DNA of 42,182 nt from an uncultured Bacteroidales bacterium (GCA_944326235.1 CALVDH010000025.1:1-42182); one strand, 5' to 3'; shown: positions 1-9,288, numbered from the stretch's first letter. Translations and numbers: made by a program. The notes: generated by a model not told the origin, from the letters alone.

Positions 1-58
1 AAAGACGGAAAACGACGGATTGTAGTGACTGGAGTTCAGACGTGGGCTCTTCCGATCT
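1..58. other. Illumina adapter contamination at the contig end
   Basis: Positions 25-58 match the 34-nt TruSeq read-2 adapter (GTGACTGGAGTTCAGACGTG followed by TGCTCTTCCGATCT) at 33 of 34 bases; the only mismatch is G for T at 45. Positions 2-20 resemble a corrupted P7 flow-cell sequence (AAGACGG..ACGA..GAT), with a presumed index between. This is a library artefact, not genome. It ends exactly where the tandem repeat begins, which suggests the assembler stopped in the repeat and kept an untrimmed read end. Confidence 0.93.
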
Positions 59-59
59 G

Positions 60-527
60 GCGCTACAGAGGGTCCCAGGTGATTGCGCACCTTCGGAAGG
101 TGAGACGAAAATGCGGGAAATCTGCACACCTTCGGAAGGTGGGAAGAGGCAGTTGGAAACAGAAACGCGGGTACAGGCGCTACAGAGGGTCCCGGACGAT
201 TACGCACCTTCGGAAGGTGAGACGAAAATGCGGGAAATCTGCACACCTTCGGAAGGTGGGAAGAGGCGGATGGAAACGAAAACGCGGGCACAGGCGCTAC
301 AGAGGACCCCGGGCGATTACACACCTTCGGAAGGTGAGCAGAAAACGCGGAGAAACCACACACCTTCGGAAGGTGGAAAGAGGCAGTTGGAAACAGAAAC
401 GCGGGTACAGGCGCTACAGAGGGCCCCAGGCGATTGCGCACCTTCGGAAGGTGACGCGAAAACGCTGGAAAACTGCACACCTTCGGAAGGTGGGACAGGG
501 ATTTCGACTACTCCTTCGGAAGGAGTG
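60..527. repeat. Tandem array, 117-bp unit, about four copies, with paired 15-bp palindromes
   Basis: Units start at 60, 177, 294 and 411 with the motif GCGCTACAGAG and an exact 117-bp period. Each unit carries two copies of the palindrome CACCTTCGGAAGGTG (7-bp arms around one base) spaced 39 bp apart: 88/127, 205/244, 322/361, 439/478. A variant, CTCCTTCGGAAGGAG, ends the array at 511-525. Units differ by scattered substitutions. The array lies 3' of ychF. The same palindromes with the same 39-bp spacing recur at 37197-37267, so this is a dispersed intergenic repeat family rather than a gene. Copy number is uncertain because the contig breaks here. Confidence 0.9.
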
Positions 528-543
528 GGAGGGACAGAAGTGG

Positions 544-1644
544 CTACACGTTAAAGAGGAAGTGCATGATGTCGCCGTCCTCGACGACGTAGTCCTTGCC
601 CTGGACGGCGAGCTTGCCGGCGGCGCGGCATTCGGCTTCGGAGCCGTACTTGACGAAGTCGTCGTATTTGATGACTTCGGCGCGGATGAAGCCCTTCTCG
701 AAATCGGAGTGGATGACTCCGGCGGCGCGGGGAGCCTTGTCGCCCTTGTTGATGGTCCAGGCGCGGACTTCGGGCTCGCCGGCGGTGAAGTAGGTGCGCA
801 GGCCGAGCAGGTCGTAGGCGGCGCGGACCAGGCGCTCGATGCCCGAATGCTCCAGACCCAGCTCCTCGAGGAACATCTGGCGCTCCTCGTAGCTCTCCAG
901 CTCTGCGATCTCGGACTCGATCTTGGCGGCAATGATCAGGACTCCGGCGTTCTCTCCGGCGACGGCCTCACGGACGCGGTCCACGTAGACGTTGCCACTG
1001 GCAGCCGAGGCCTCGTCCACATTGCAGACGTAGAGCACGGGCTTGGCGGTGAGCAGGAAGAACTCATGGGCTATCTTCTCCTCCTCCGGATTCTCCAGTG
1101 CCACGGTACGGGCGGAGCGGCCGGCCAGCAGGGCCTCGCGGTACCGGGTCAGTATCTCGCAGGCCTTCTTGGCATGCTTGTCTCCGCCGGTAGCCTGTTT
1201 CTGGAGCTTGCCCAGACGGCTCTCGACGGTCTCCAGGTCCTTGAGCTGCAGCTCGAGGTCGATGATCTCCTTGTCCCTCACCGGGTCCACACTGCCGTCC
1301 ACATGGGTGACATTGGGGTCATCGAAACAGCGGAGTACGTGCAGGATGGCGTCCGTCTCGCGGATATTGGCCAGAAACTGGTTGCCGAGACCCTCACCCT
1401 TGCTGGCCCCCTTGACGAGGCCGGCGATGTCGACTATCTCCACCGTTGCAGGCACTACCCGTTTGGGATGCACCAGCGATTCTAATACCTGGAGCCGGGG
1501 ATCCGGCACCGTCGTAGAGCCGATATTGGGCTCGATGGTGCAGAAAGGGAAGTTGGCAGCCTGGGCCTTGCCCGAGCTGATACAATTGAAGAGAGTCGAC
1601 TTGCCCACGTTGGGGAGTCCTACTATACCGCATTTGAGAGACAT
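544..1644 (-). CDS. ychF: Redox-regulated ATPase YchF/OLA1 family
   Basis: This is the universally conserved Obg-related P-loop NTPase YchF, a ribosome-associated ATPase linked to translation and oxidative stress responses. The protein has 366 residues, the usual family length. G1 is GLPNVGKS (residues 9-16) and G3 is DIAG (72-75). The G4 position reads NVDE (208-211) instead of NKxD, the change that gives YchF its preference for ATP. The C-terminal part (about 280-366) is the TGS domain, with the family's typical ending. It is the last gene of the minus-strand housekeeping block, 21 bp after the transporter, and has its own TAAGTTTG box at 1653-1660. The product is essentially certain. Confidence 0.97.
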   Translation of the reverse strand: MSLKCGIVGLPNVGKSTLFNCISSGKAQAANFPFCTIEPNIGSTTVPDPRLQVLESLVHPKRVVPATVEIVDIAGLVKGASKGEGLGNQFLANIRETDAILHVLRCFDDPNVTHVDGSVDPVRDKEIIDLELQLKDLETVESRLGKLQKQATGGDKHAKKACEILTRYREALLAGRSARTVALENPEEEKIAHEFFLLTAKPVLYVCNVDEASAASGNVYVDRVREAVAGENAGVLIIAAKIESEIAELESYEERQMFLEELGLEHSGIERLVRAAYDLLGLRTYFTAGEPEVRAWTINKGDKAPRAAGVIHSDFEKGFIRAEVIKYDDFVKYGSEAECRAAGKLAVQGKDYVVEDGDIMHFLFNV

Positions 1645-1652
1645 ATCTATAA

Positions 1653-1660
1653 CAAACTTA
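1653..1660 (-). promoter_or_regulatory. Bacteroidetes -7 box of ychF
   Basis: On the minus strand this reads TAAGTTTG, a full match to TAnnTTTG, 8 bp before the ychF start codon. The -33 TTTG element is not clear. Confidence 0.4.
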
Positions 1661-1665
1661 ATATT

Positions 1666-3321
1666 TTACAAAACCATCAGCTGCGCCACTATCACCCTCA
1701 GGAACATCGCCAGGGGGTAGACCGTCGCGTAGGCCACCGCTATCCTGGACTCATCGAAGGTGGTGTTCATGAAGGCCAGGGCCGTAGGGTTGGTATGCGA
1801 GCCGCAGACCAGACCCGAGATGGCGAAGTAGTCGAACTTGAAGACCGCGCGGGCCAGGATGCAGACGATAATCAGGGGAATCACCGTGATAAGGAAACCG
1901 TAGAGTATCCACATGTAGCCGCCTCCGAGCACCGCGTCCACGAATCCCTCACCGGCACCGAGTCCCACAGCGGCCAGGAAGAGGGCGATACCCACCTCGC
2001 GCAGCATCATGTTGGAGCTGGCGGTGGTGTAGGTCACCATACCGAAGTTGGGGCCGAAGCGGGCAATCAGAATGGCCACTACCAGCGAGCCACCGGCCAG
2101 ACCGAGCTTCAGGGGCTGTCCCAGACCGGGGAGCATGATGGGTATGGATCCCACTATGATGCCGAAGAATATACCGATGAATATGGGAATGAGCTTGGGC
2201 TCACGGAGCTTCTTGGCCTGGTTGCCGACCAGACGGGCCACCTTGTCAATGGCGCTCTGGGCACCCACGACCATGATACGGTCACCGAGCTGCAGATGCA
2301 GTCCGGGCGAAGCCGTCAGGTCGATGCCCGCACGGTTGACGCGGGTGATGTTCAGACCGAACTGGGCCCGGATGTTCAACTCCCCTAGGCTCTTTCCGTT
2401 AACAGAACTGTTAGTGACCACCAGGCGGCGGGAAACAAGATTGGTATCCAGCTTCTCCCATGTAGCCTGGTCCATTTCAAGACGACGGCCTATGAAAGCG
2501 CTCACGACCTCGGCATTGGCAGCGGAGGTTATGACCAGCAGCTTGTCCCCCATCCCGACGACCGAATCCGAGGTCGGAATCTCCATGTGCCCGTCCGGAT
2601 GATACTGCCTGGACACCACGAAATGCCTGGCCAGCAGCTCGTCCACCTCCCGGATGGTCCGGCCGCAGATGGCCTCGTTGCGCACCTCGACTGCTATCTT
2701 GCAGGCGCTGTCGGGATTGGTTTCCTGCTGATGCACCTTCTCTTTCTCCTTATTGATGTTGATGCGGAAGAACGCACGCACCCCGAGTAAGGTGAGAATC
2801 ACGCCCACCACTCCGAGGGGATAGGCCACCGCATAGCCCATGGCAATGGTCTGGTCCAGAGAGCCGGTAATGTCCGTCACCGTCTGCTGCGCGGCACCAA
2901 GGCCGGGGGTATTGGTCACGGCTCCCGACATCACGCCCACCATGGTGGGCATAGGCGTTCCGGTAATGAAATGTATCGCCACGGTAATGCCCACGCCGAG
3001 CACCACTATGAGCACTGCCAGCATGTTGAGCTTGAGCCCTCCCTCCTTGAAGGAGGCGAAGAATCCCGGTCCGACCTGCAGACCGAGGGAGAAGACGAAG
3101 AGAATCAGGCCGAGGTCGCTTACGAAACTGCGTACAGCCGGATTGATGGTAAAACCGAAATGGGACAGGATGATACCTATGAAAAGTATCCATGTCACCC
3201 CGAGGGATATGCCGAAGACCTTGATCTTACCCAGCATAATACCCAGCGCAATCACGATGGAAATAATCAGGATAGCGTGCGCCACGCTGTCCGAGAACAG
3301 AAGGGAATCCAACCAGTTCAT
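1666..3321 (-). CDS. Putative transporter, AspT/YidE/YbjL (AAE) family
   Basis: This is an inner-membrane transporter of the aspartate:alanine exchanger family. The 551-residue protein has five or so N-terminal membrane helices, including the conserved stretch with GAVTNTPGLGAA (133-144). Two cytoplasmic TrkA-C (RCK_C) domains follow at about 205-280 and 297-368, and then a second membrane half that again contains a conserved SxxNPTALAF-like segment near the C-terminus. This TM-RCK-RCK-TM layout is the hallmark of the family. Most members have no proven substrate, so naming it an aspartate/alanine exchanger would be an overreach. A TACATTTG box at 3345-3352 lies between it and fbp, so it may be transcribed separately from dnaE-fbp. 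Confidence 0.9.
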   Translation of the reverse strand: MNWLDSLLFSDSVAHAILIISIVIALGIMLGKIKVFGISLGVTWILFIGIILSHFGFTINPAVRSFVSDLGLILFVFSLGLQVGPGFFASFKEGGLKLNMLAVLIVVLGVGITVAIHFITGTPMPTMVGVMSGAVTNTPGLGAAQQTVTDITGSLDQTIAMGYAVAYPLGVVGVILTLLGVRAFFRININKEKEKVHQQETNPDSACKIAVEVRNEAICGRTIREVDELLARHFVVSRQYHPDGHMEIPTSDSVVGMGDKLLVITSAANAEVVSAFIGRRLEMDQATWEKLDTNLVSRRLVVTNSSVNGKSLGELNIRAQFGLNITRVNRAGIDLTASPGLHLQLGDRIMVVGAQSAIDKVARLVGNQAKKLREPKLIPIFIGIFFGIIVGSIPIMLPGLGQPLKLGLAGGSLVVAILIARFGPNFGMVTYTTASSNMMLREVGIALFLAAVGLGAGEGFVDAVLGGGYMWILYGFLITVIPLIIVCILARAVFKFDYFAISGLVCGSHTNPTALAFMNTTFDESRIAVAYATVYPLAMFLRVIVAQLMVL

Positions 3322-3344
3322 ACCTAATTCTCAAAAATGGAGCG

Positions 3345-3352
3345 CAAATGTA
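3345..3352 (-). promoter_or_regulatory. Bacteroidetes -7 box of the AspT/YidE-type transporter
   Basis: TACATTTG on the minus strand fits TAnnTTTG. It sits in the 35-bp gap between fbp and the transporter, 24 bp upstream of the transporter start. Confidence 0.5.
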
Positions 3353-3356
3353 GTAC

Positions 3357-5333
3357 TTATTTAGAAACTGCCGGAATATTTTTCTCAAAAACGACTCCCT
3401 CCCTGTATGCCTCGAGCAGTGCGGTCAGGTCCCGTATCTGCTCCTTGAGCACCTTACCCACGTCTGTATCACCGACTTTCATCCTATTGCCGAGATAGTC
3501 CACCACAGTGGTCATGGACTTGATGTCCACCCCGTCCCGCACAGCCCTGTCGATGGACTTAAAGGGCTCATGCTGGGCCAGCGTAAGGCCGTGGGAGTTG
3601 AAAATCAGGGTATAGCCGGCGATACCGGTAGTCGACTGATAGGCCTTGGAGTAGCCGCCGTCGATGACCAGCAGCCTGCCTCCCGCCTTGATAGGAGACT
3701 CGCCCTTGGAGGCCTTGACCGGCACATGACCGTTGATGATGTGGGTGTGCTCGCCGGTAAGTCCGAACTCGGCCAGAATCCTCTCGCATATCTCCCGGTT
3801 ATCCCGGTACTGCAGGTACCAGCCGTGCTTCTCCTTGTGTGTCTCCTTCTCGGCGATGAAATACCGCTCGAAGGTGGTCATCCGGTTCTTGTCGAAAGGA
3901 GGAGCGTAGGGTCCGCACCAGAGGAACCACATGAAGTCCCGGGCGTAGGTGCGGTATTTCTCGTCCTTGTCCTCGTAGTAGGCGGCACGCGCCACCTTGT
4001 CCACCATGTCGAAGAGGGCCTTGCCCTTGTACGGCTTGCCGAGTATGTTGATCTCGTGGAAGGAACCGTCCTCGTTAAGGGGCATGGCGCCGTGGAACAA
4101 GAGGTTGGAGTTGCGCACGAGATAGAGCGAGCCTTTGGAATAGAGGCAGCGGATATGCCGGTCGAGCAGGGCGTTGTTGGTGAAGCTGCCCATAAGCTTG
4201 CTGACCACCCCTTTCTCCTCGGCCGTCAGCTTGTAGGGATGGGCCGGATCTACGGTGGGGAAATTCATGTCCTTCATCGCATAGTCCCTGTCCCCTATCC
4301 GCACCGTTCCGGAGGCAAAATCTATCTTGTCCAGCAGGTTGCGGTCCGTCATCCCGAACTCCTTGCGCCGACGGATTATCTCTCCCTCCAGCTTGAACTG
4401 GATAAGGGTTATCGCCTTGTGCATCTGGGCAATGAGGCGGACTGTCTTCTCGTCGAAGGTGGCACCCGAGTCCAGCTTCGGCTGGAAAGAGGCGCAGGGG
4501 TCGTCACCGTAGGTGTCCATGGCGAAGGTGGCCAGGGGCAGGAGGTTGATTCCGTAACCGTCCTCGAGGGTCTCAAGGTTGGCATAACGGAGGCTGATGC
4601 GCAGGACATTGGCCATGCAGGCGGCGCTGCCGGCGGCGGCTCCCATCCAGAGCAGGTCGTGGTTGCCCCACTGAAAGTCCACGTTGTGGTACTCGCAGAG
4701 CAGGTCCATGATCTTGTGCGCTCCGGGACCGCGGTCGTAGATGTCGCCGATGATGTGCAGCGAGTCGACCGTCAGCCGCTGGATGACGTAGGCCATGGCG
4801 CTGATGAAGTTGTCGGCCGAGCCGGTGGCGATGATGGTATTGAGGATAGCGTAGATATACTCGTGCTTGTTGTTGTCGGTCAGGGACTCATGTATGAGCT
4901 CCTCGATGATGTAGGAAAATTCCGGAGGCAGGGCCTTCCTCACCTTCGAGCGGGTGTACTTCGAGGCCGAGGCCACCAGCACCCGCACGAGGTTCACGAT
5001 AGTGACCCTGTACCACTCGGCCATATCCTTCTCCTTGGCCTTGACCAGCTTGAGCTTGCGCTCGGGATAATAGATAAGGGTACACAGCTCCTTCTTCTCC
5101 TCCTCCTTGAGCTGGAAGCCGAAGAGCTCGTCCACCTTGCGCTTGATTGCTCCGGAGGCATTGCGCAGCACATGCTGCACCGCGTCATACTCGCCGTGCA
5201 GGTCGGTCATGAAATGTTCCGTACCCTTGGGAAGGTTGAGAATCGCCTCGAGATTGATAATCTCCGTAATCGCCGACTGAATGGTAGGAAAGCTCTTGGA
5301 GAGCAGCTCCAGATATTTTACGTCTTTTGTCAT
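3357..5333 (-). CDS. fbp: Fructose-1,6-bisphosphatase, class III
   Basis: This enzyme hydrolyses fructose 1,6-bisphosphate to fructose 6-phosphate and phosphate (EC 3.1.3.11), the committed step of gluconeogenesis, in the cytoplasm. The 658-residue length is normal for the class III enzyme of Firmicutes and Bacteroidetes, which is unrelated to the class I enzyme and has a calcineurin-like metallophosphatase fold. Metal-binding motifs are visible: TDLHGEYD (43-50), GDIYDRG (196-202) and GNHD (223-226). The region around INGHVPVK supplies later metal ligands. It follows dnaE by only 12 bp on the same strand, so the two are probably cotranscribed. Confidence 0.96.
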   Translation of the reverse strand: MTKDVKYLELLSKSFPTIQSAITEIINLEAILNLPKGTEHFMTDLHGEYDAVQHVLRNASGAIKRKVDELFGFQLKEEEKKELCTLIYYPERKLKLVKAKEKDMAEWYRVTIVNLVRVLVASASKYTRSKVRKALPPEFSYIIEELIHESLTDNNKHEYIYAILNTIIATGSADNFISAMAYVIQRLTVDSLHIIGDIYDRGPGAHKIMDLLCEYHNVDFQWGNHDLLWMGAAAGSAACMANVLRISLRYANLETLEDGYGINLLPLATFAMDTYGDDPCASFQPKLDSGATFDEKTVRLIAQMHKAITLIQFKLEGEIIRRRKEFGMTDRNLLDKIDFASGTVRIGDRDYAMKDMNFPTVDPAHPYKLTAEEKGVVSKLMGSFTNNALLDRHIRCLYSKGSLYLVRNSNLLFHGAMPLNEDGSFHEINILGKPYKGKALFDMVDKVARAAYYEDKDEKYRTYARDFMWFLWCGPYAPPFDKNRMTTFERYFIAEKETHKEKHGWYLQYRDNREICERILAEFGLTGEHTHIINGHVPVKASKGESPIKAGGRLLVIDGGYSKAYQSTTGIAGYTLIFNSHGLTLAQHEPFKSIDRAVRDGVDIKSMTTVVDYLGNRMKVGDTDVGKVLKEQIRDLTALLEAYREGVVFEKNIPAVSK

Positions 5334-5345
5334 AAAAGGTTTGGG

Positions 5346-8300
5346 TTACTTGTTGATACGGTAATGCAGTCCGGACGCGCCCAGCCACTCCAGAAGCTCG
5401 TCCGTAGCGGTGACACTGTATTTGCGGGAGACGAACTCCGCATTGACCTTGTCCTGAGCGTCGTAGACGTTGAGGGTCACGCGGGAGCGGCCCTTGTTGC
5501 GGGAGAGGGCCTTCTTGAGCCCCTTGCGCAGAGCCTCGTCGATCTTCTCTACCGGCAGGTCGATGATGAGTTCCCGGACCATCGACTCACGGACATTGGC
5601 CAGAAGGGAGACGGCGCGGACCTTGGTGCGGCCGCCGTTGATTTCCAGAACTTTATTGTCCTTATCCCCGATATTCCTGAACCGCGGGGTGACGTAGACC
5701 CGCATCAGCAGGAACTCGTGCGGACGGAGATAGCCGCTGACCGCCTCATAGTCCTTGTCGAAGAGGGCAAATGTCGTTGACCCCTTGAAGTCCTCTATCG
5801 TCAGGCGGCAGAACACCCCGTTGCCGTTGGCCTTGGGCTTGACCTCCACGCTGCTGACAAGCCCCGCAATCCATTGGTCCTTATCGAAATCCTCCCGGTT
5901 GCGGCTCGCGCTCACCCTGTCCACGTAATCATTCCAGGAAGGCAGGTCCAATGTAGTAAAATGCTCTATTTCAAAGCGGAAGCGGTCGAGGGGATGGGCC
6001 GAGATGTACATTCCCACCAGTTCCTTCTCCTTCTTGAGGATCTCTATCTGGTCCAATTCCGGCAGGACCGGGAGCGGCGGACGGGCGGTATCTATCGGAG
6101 CGCTCCCGAAGAGGCTGCCTTTCATGGACTCAACCGACTTCTGGAACAATGAGCCGTAGCGGATCAGCAGGTCCAGGCAGGTCTCCCCCTTTCCGGCCTC
6201 CACCGCAAATGAGCCGCGGTTGATCTCGGGGAAGGAGTCAAATGCTCCGGAGTATGCGAGGGCCTCGACGCCTTTCTTATTGACGGAGGTGGAGGGAACG
6301 CGCTCCATGAAATTGAAGATGTCGCTGAACGGACCGTTGTTGCGGCGCTCCTCTATGATGCTGTTCACCGCCCCGATGCCTATGCCCTTGATACCGGCCA
6401 TGCCGAAGCGGATGTTGCCGTCCTTGTTGACGGTGAACTTGGTGTAGCTCTCGTTGACATCCGGGCCGAGGATCTTCATGCCGCCCCGGCGGCAGTCGTC
6501 CATGAACTTGGTGATCTCGTCGATGTTGTTGAGGTTGTTGCTCAGGACGGCGGCCATGTACTCGGCGCGGTAGTGGGCCTTGAGGTAGCCGGTCTGATAG
6601 CCGACCCAGGCGTAGCAGGTAGCGTGGGACTTGTTGAAGGCGTAGGACGCGAATGCCTCCCAGTCATTCCATATCTTGTTGAGTATGGCCTCGGGATGTC
6701 CGTGCTCCAGACCTCCGGCGAAGAACTCGTCCTTGAGCTCGGCCATGACCTTGATCTGCTTCTTTCCCATCGCCTTACGCAGCTTGTCGGCCTTACCCTT
6801 TGTGAACCCGGCCAGTTTCTGGGACAGCAGCATGACCTGCTCCTGGTAGACGGTCACGCCGTAGGTGTCGTGCAGGTACTCCTCCATGTCGGGCAGGTCG
6901 TACTCGATCTTGCTACGGCCGTGCTTGCGGGCTACGAAGTCGGGGATGTAGTCCATAGGGCCCGGGCGGTAGAGGGCGTTCATCGCGATAAGGTCCTCGA
7001 ACCTCGAAGGCTGCAGCTCGATGAGCCATTTCTGCATACCCTCGGACTCGAACTGGAACACGCCCACGGTATCTCCCCGGGAGAAAAGGGCGTAAGTCTC
7101 CGCATCATCGATAGGTATGGAATTGATGTCCAGTTCCTCCCCTCTCGACTGGCGGATATTTTCCACAGTATCTTTCAGTATGGTCAGGGTCTTCAGACCC
7201 AGGAAGTCCATTTTGAGCATACCGGCCGACTCGATCAGGCTGCCCTCGAACTGCGAGACGAGGATGTCCTTGCCGGTCTCCTTGTCCTTGGCCGTGCTCA
7301 GAGGGATGAAGTTGGTCAGGTCGTCGCGGCCGATGATGGTGGCGCAGGCGTGTACTCCGGTATTGCGCACCGTCCCCTCCAGACGCTCGGCGTACAGGAG
7401 AGTATCGTGCACCAGCTGGTCTCCGCCGTTGAAGGCCTCCTTGAACTCCGGCACCTTGTCCAGACAGAGCTTGATGGTGGGATCCACATCCTTGGCCTCA
7501 GTCACCTTCTTCTTCTGCCCGGGATGGTCGGGATCGTCTATCTCTTTCTCCTTCTGCACTGTAATCTTACGCGGCACCAGCTTGGCCAGCCTGTCGGTGG
7601 TATCCAGGGAAAGCTTCTGGATACGTCCCACATCGCGGATGACGCTCTTGGTGGCCATCGTGCCGAAGGTGATCACGTGCGAGACGTGGTCCTTGCCGTA
7701 CTTGTCCTCCACGTACTTGAACACCCGGTAGCGGCCCTCGTCGTCGAAGTCGATGTCGATATCCGGCATCGAGATTCGGTCAGGGTTGAGGAAACGCTCG
7801 AACAGAAGGTCGTACTTTATGGGGTCGATGTTGGTAATCGTAAGACAATAGGCCACCACCGAACCGGCTGCCGAGCCTCGTCCGGGGCCCACCCATACGC
7901 CCATGTTGCGGGCCGCCTTGATGAAGTCCTGCACGATGAGGAAGTAGTCCGGGAACCCCATCTTCTTTATGGTCGCCAGCTCGAAGTCGATACGCTCCCT
8001 CGTGGCCTCGGGGATGTCCTCCCCGTAGCGGATGTGGGCGCCCTCGTAGGTGAGGTGGTGCAGGTAGTCGTTGGAATCGGTAAAGCCCTCCGGCAGAGGG
8101 AATACCGGCAGGATAGGGTCGTGGTTCAGGTTGATGACCTCCACCTTGTCCACGACCTCCAGCGTGTTGGATATCACCTCAGGATGGTCGGCGAAGATAG
8201 CCGACATCTCCTCGGTGGATTTCAGGTATTCCTGCTGGGTGTAGCGCAGGCGCTTGGGGTCGTCGAAATCGGAATTGGTGCTGATGCAGATCAGGCGGTC

Positions 8301-8984
8301 GTGGGCCGGGCCGTCCTCCTTGCGGACGAAATGCACGTCGTTGGTGGCCACCACCTTGATGCCCAATTTCTCCGCTATCCGGAAAATGACCTCGTTGACC
8401 TGCTGCTGATGGGCGAAGGTGCTCTTCTCCGCCCCCGGCACATCGGTCTCATGCCGCTGCACCTCTAAATAATAGTCCTCCCCGAAGATGGACCTGTACC
8501 AGGCCGCCACCTCCTCCGCCTTGGCCGTGTCGCCCTCCATGATGGCCTGAGGCACCTCGCCGCCGAGACAGGCCGAGCAGCAGACGATGCCCTCGTGGTA
8601 CTGCTCTATCAGCTCGTGGTCGATACGCGGCTTGTAGTAGAAGCCCTCGATGTAGGCCTTCGAGGAGAGCTTGATGAGATTGTGGTAGCCCTGCATGTTC
8701 TTGGCCAGCATGATCAGGTGGTAGGAGCTCTGGTCCTCACGGCCCTTCCGGTCGAAACGGCTTGCACCTGCCACATAGAACTCGCAGCCCACGATAGGCT
8801 TCAGCGGGGCATTCTTCTTAGCCACTGTATCGAGAAACTCCTTCACGCCGAACATGTTCCCGTGGTCAGTTATCGCCAGGGCCGGCTGGCCGTTCGCCAC
8901 AGCAGTATCGATCAGGTCCCCTATCTTGGACTGACCGTCAAGTATCGAATACTGGGTGTGTACGTGCAGGTGGGCGAATGACAT
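5346..8984 (-). CDS. dnaE: DNA polymerase III subunit alpha
   Basis: This is the catalytic subunit of the replicative DNA polymerase III holoenzyme. It starts with a PHP domain (HLHVHTQYS, residues 5-13). The C-family palm carries the catalytic aspartates in PDIDIDF (407-413, D408 and D410), and GPGRGSAAGS (367-376) is also a family signature. The tail contains the helix-hairpin-helix region and an OB-fold (the segment with QWIAGLVSSVEVKPKANG). At 1212 residues it is a normal DnaE1 length. The start codon is 30 bp downstream of a clear TAACTTTG box. It is the first gene of the housekeeping block, and its promoter marks the left edge of the low-GC island. Confidence 0.97.
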   Translation of the reverse strand: MSFAHLHVHTQYSILDGQSKIGDLIDTAVANGQPALAITDHGNMFGVKEFLDTVAKKNAPLKPIVGCEFYVAGASRFDRKGREDQSSYHLIMLAKNMQGYHNLIKLSSKAYIEGFYYKPRIDHELIEQYHEGIVCCSACLGGEVPQAIMEGDTAKAEEVAAWYRSIFGEDYYLEVQRHETDVPGAEKSTFAHQQQVNEVIFRIAEKLGIKVVATNDVHFVRKEDGPAHDRLICISTNSDFDDPKRLRYTQQEYLKSTEEMSAIFADHPEVISNTLEVVDKVEVINLNHDPILPVFPLPEGFTDSNDYLHHLTYEGAHIRYGEDIPEATRERIDFELATIKKMGFPDYFLIVQDFIKAARNMGVWVGPGRGSAAGSVVAYCLTITNIDPIKYDLLFERFLNPDRISMPDIDIDFDDEGRYRVFKYVEDKYGKDHVSHVITFGTMATKSVIRDVGRIQKLSLDTTDRLAKLVPRKITVQKEKEIDDPDHPGQKKKVTEAKDVDPTIKLCLDKVPEFKEAFNGGDQLVHDTLLYAERLEGTVRNTGVHACATIIGRDDLTNFIPLSTAKDKETGKDILVSQFEGSLIESAGMLKMDFLGLKTLTILKDTVENIRQSRGEELDINSIPIDDAETYALFSRGDTVGVFQFESEGMQKWLIELQPSRFEDLIAMNALYRPGPMDYIPDFVARKHGRSKIEYDLPDMEEYLHDTYGVTVYQEQVMLLSQKLAGFTKGKADKLRKAMGKKQIKVMAELKDEFFAGGLEHGHPEAILNKIWNDWEAFASYAFNKSHATCYAWVGYQTGYLKAHYRAEYMAAVLSNNLNNIDEITKFMDDCRRGGMKILGPDVNESYTKFTVNKDGNIRFGMAGIKGIGIGAVNSIIEERRNNGPFSDIFNFMERVPSTSVNKKGVEALAYSGAFDSFPEINRGSFAVEAGKGETCLDLLIRYGSLFQKSVESMKGSLFGSAPIDTARPPLPVLPELDQIEILKKEKELVGMYISAHPLDRFRFEIEHFTTLDLPSWNDYVDRVSASRNREDFDKDQWIAGLVSSVEVKPKANGNGVFCRLTIEDFKGSTTFALFDKDYEAVSGYLRPHEFLLMRVYVTPRFRNIGDKDNKVLEINGGRTKVRAVSLLANVRESMVRELIIDLPVEKIDEALRKGLKKALSRNKGRSRVTLNVYDAQDKVNAEFVSRKYSVTATDELLEWLGASGLHYRINK

Positions 8985-9013
8985 GTTCTGGATGGTTTTA
9001 AAGTTGCGGTTTG

Positions 9014-9021
9014 CAAAGTTA
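9014..9021 (-). promoter_or_regulatory. Bacteroidetes -7 box of dnaE
   Basis: TAACTTTG on the minus strand matches TAnnTTTG, 30 bp upstream of the dnaE start. This is the last sequence clearly belonging to the housekeeping block before the island. Confidence 0.55.
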
Positions 9022-9101
9022 GCATTATTTTCTCTCTTATATGCAAAGAGACACTTTATCGAACTAAGAGTTTTTCCTTACCCATTCTTTAGCGCACTCT
9101 G

Positions 9102-9288
9102 TCAGTTGATATTGCACACATCAGCCATCTCCCTCATTGTCATGTAAGAATCACCCATCTTCTGTATAAGGAATTCTACTTGGGGGATCACGACTTGCAC
9201 CACTTCCCCAATTTTCCAGATATGTCATCCGGTAAAGTGCTTCCGCCGGTGACAAAAAGATACTTGGGCAGCATGTAAGTCCTGCTTC
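9102..9288 (-). pseudogene. Decayed fragment, possibly the C-terminus of a RecG-like/AlbA-domain ATP-binding regulator
   Basis: The 8985-9369 gap has no intact gene. On the minus strand, from 9288, a frame reads ...EALYRMTYLENWGSGASR. After a one-base shift near 9190 it continues VIPQVEFLIQKMGDSYMTMREMAD to a stop at 9102-9104. The first part resembles the 'RxGYxExxGSG' end of the ATPase-like domain in AlbA_2/HATPase_c_4 regulators. The second resembles the winged-helix tail common in that family. The match is weak and by eye. It lies directly downstream of the three-Cys gene on the same strand, so it could be a decayed third member of that cluster. The remaining ~80 bases on either side show nothing I recognise. 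Confidence 0.3.

Noticed and set aside
60..527. CRISPR array
   Set aside because: The palindromes are regularly placed, but the sequences between them are themselves repeated rather than unique, spacing alternates between 39 and 78 bp, and no cas gene is present.
25..1485. A 486-codon plus-strand open frame from the adapter through the repeat array into ychF
   Set aside because: It begins in the adapter, stays open only because the repeat unit is 117 bp (a multiple of three), and then runs antisense to ychF. Substitutions between repeat units show no obvious codon-position bias, and the same repeat at 37197 is intergenic.
3570..8468. Long plus-strand open frames opposite fbp and dnaE (up to 736 codons)
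   Set aside because: They are antisense shadows of high-GC genes, with low-complexity translations and no recognisable domains. The same applies to the 676-codon frame opposite bglX.
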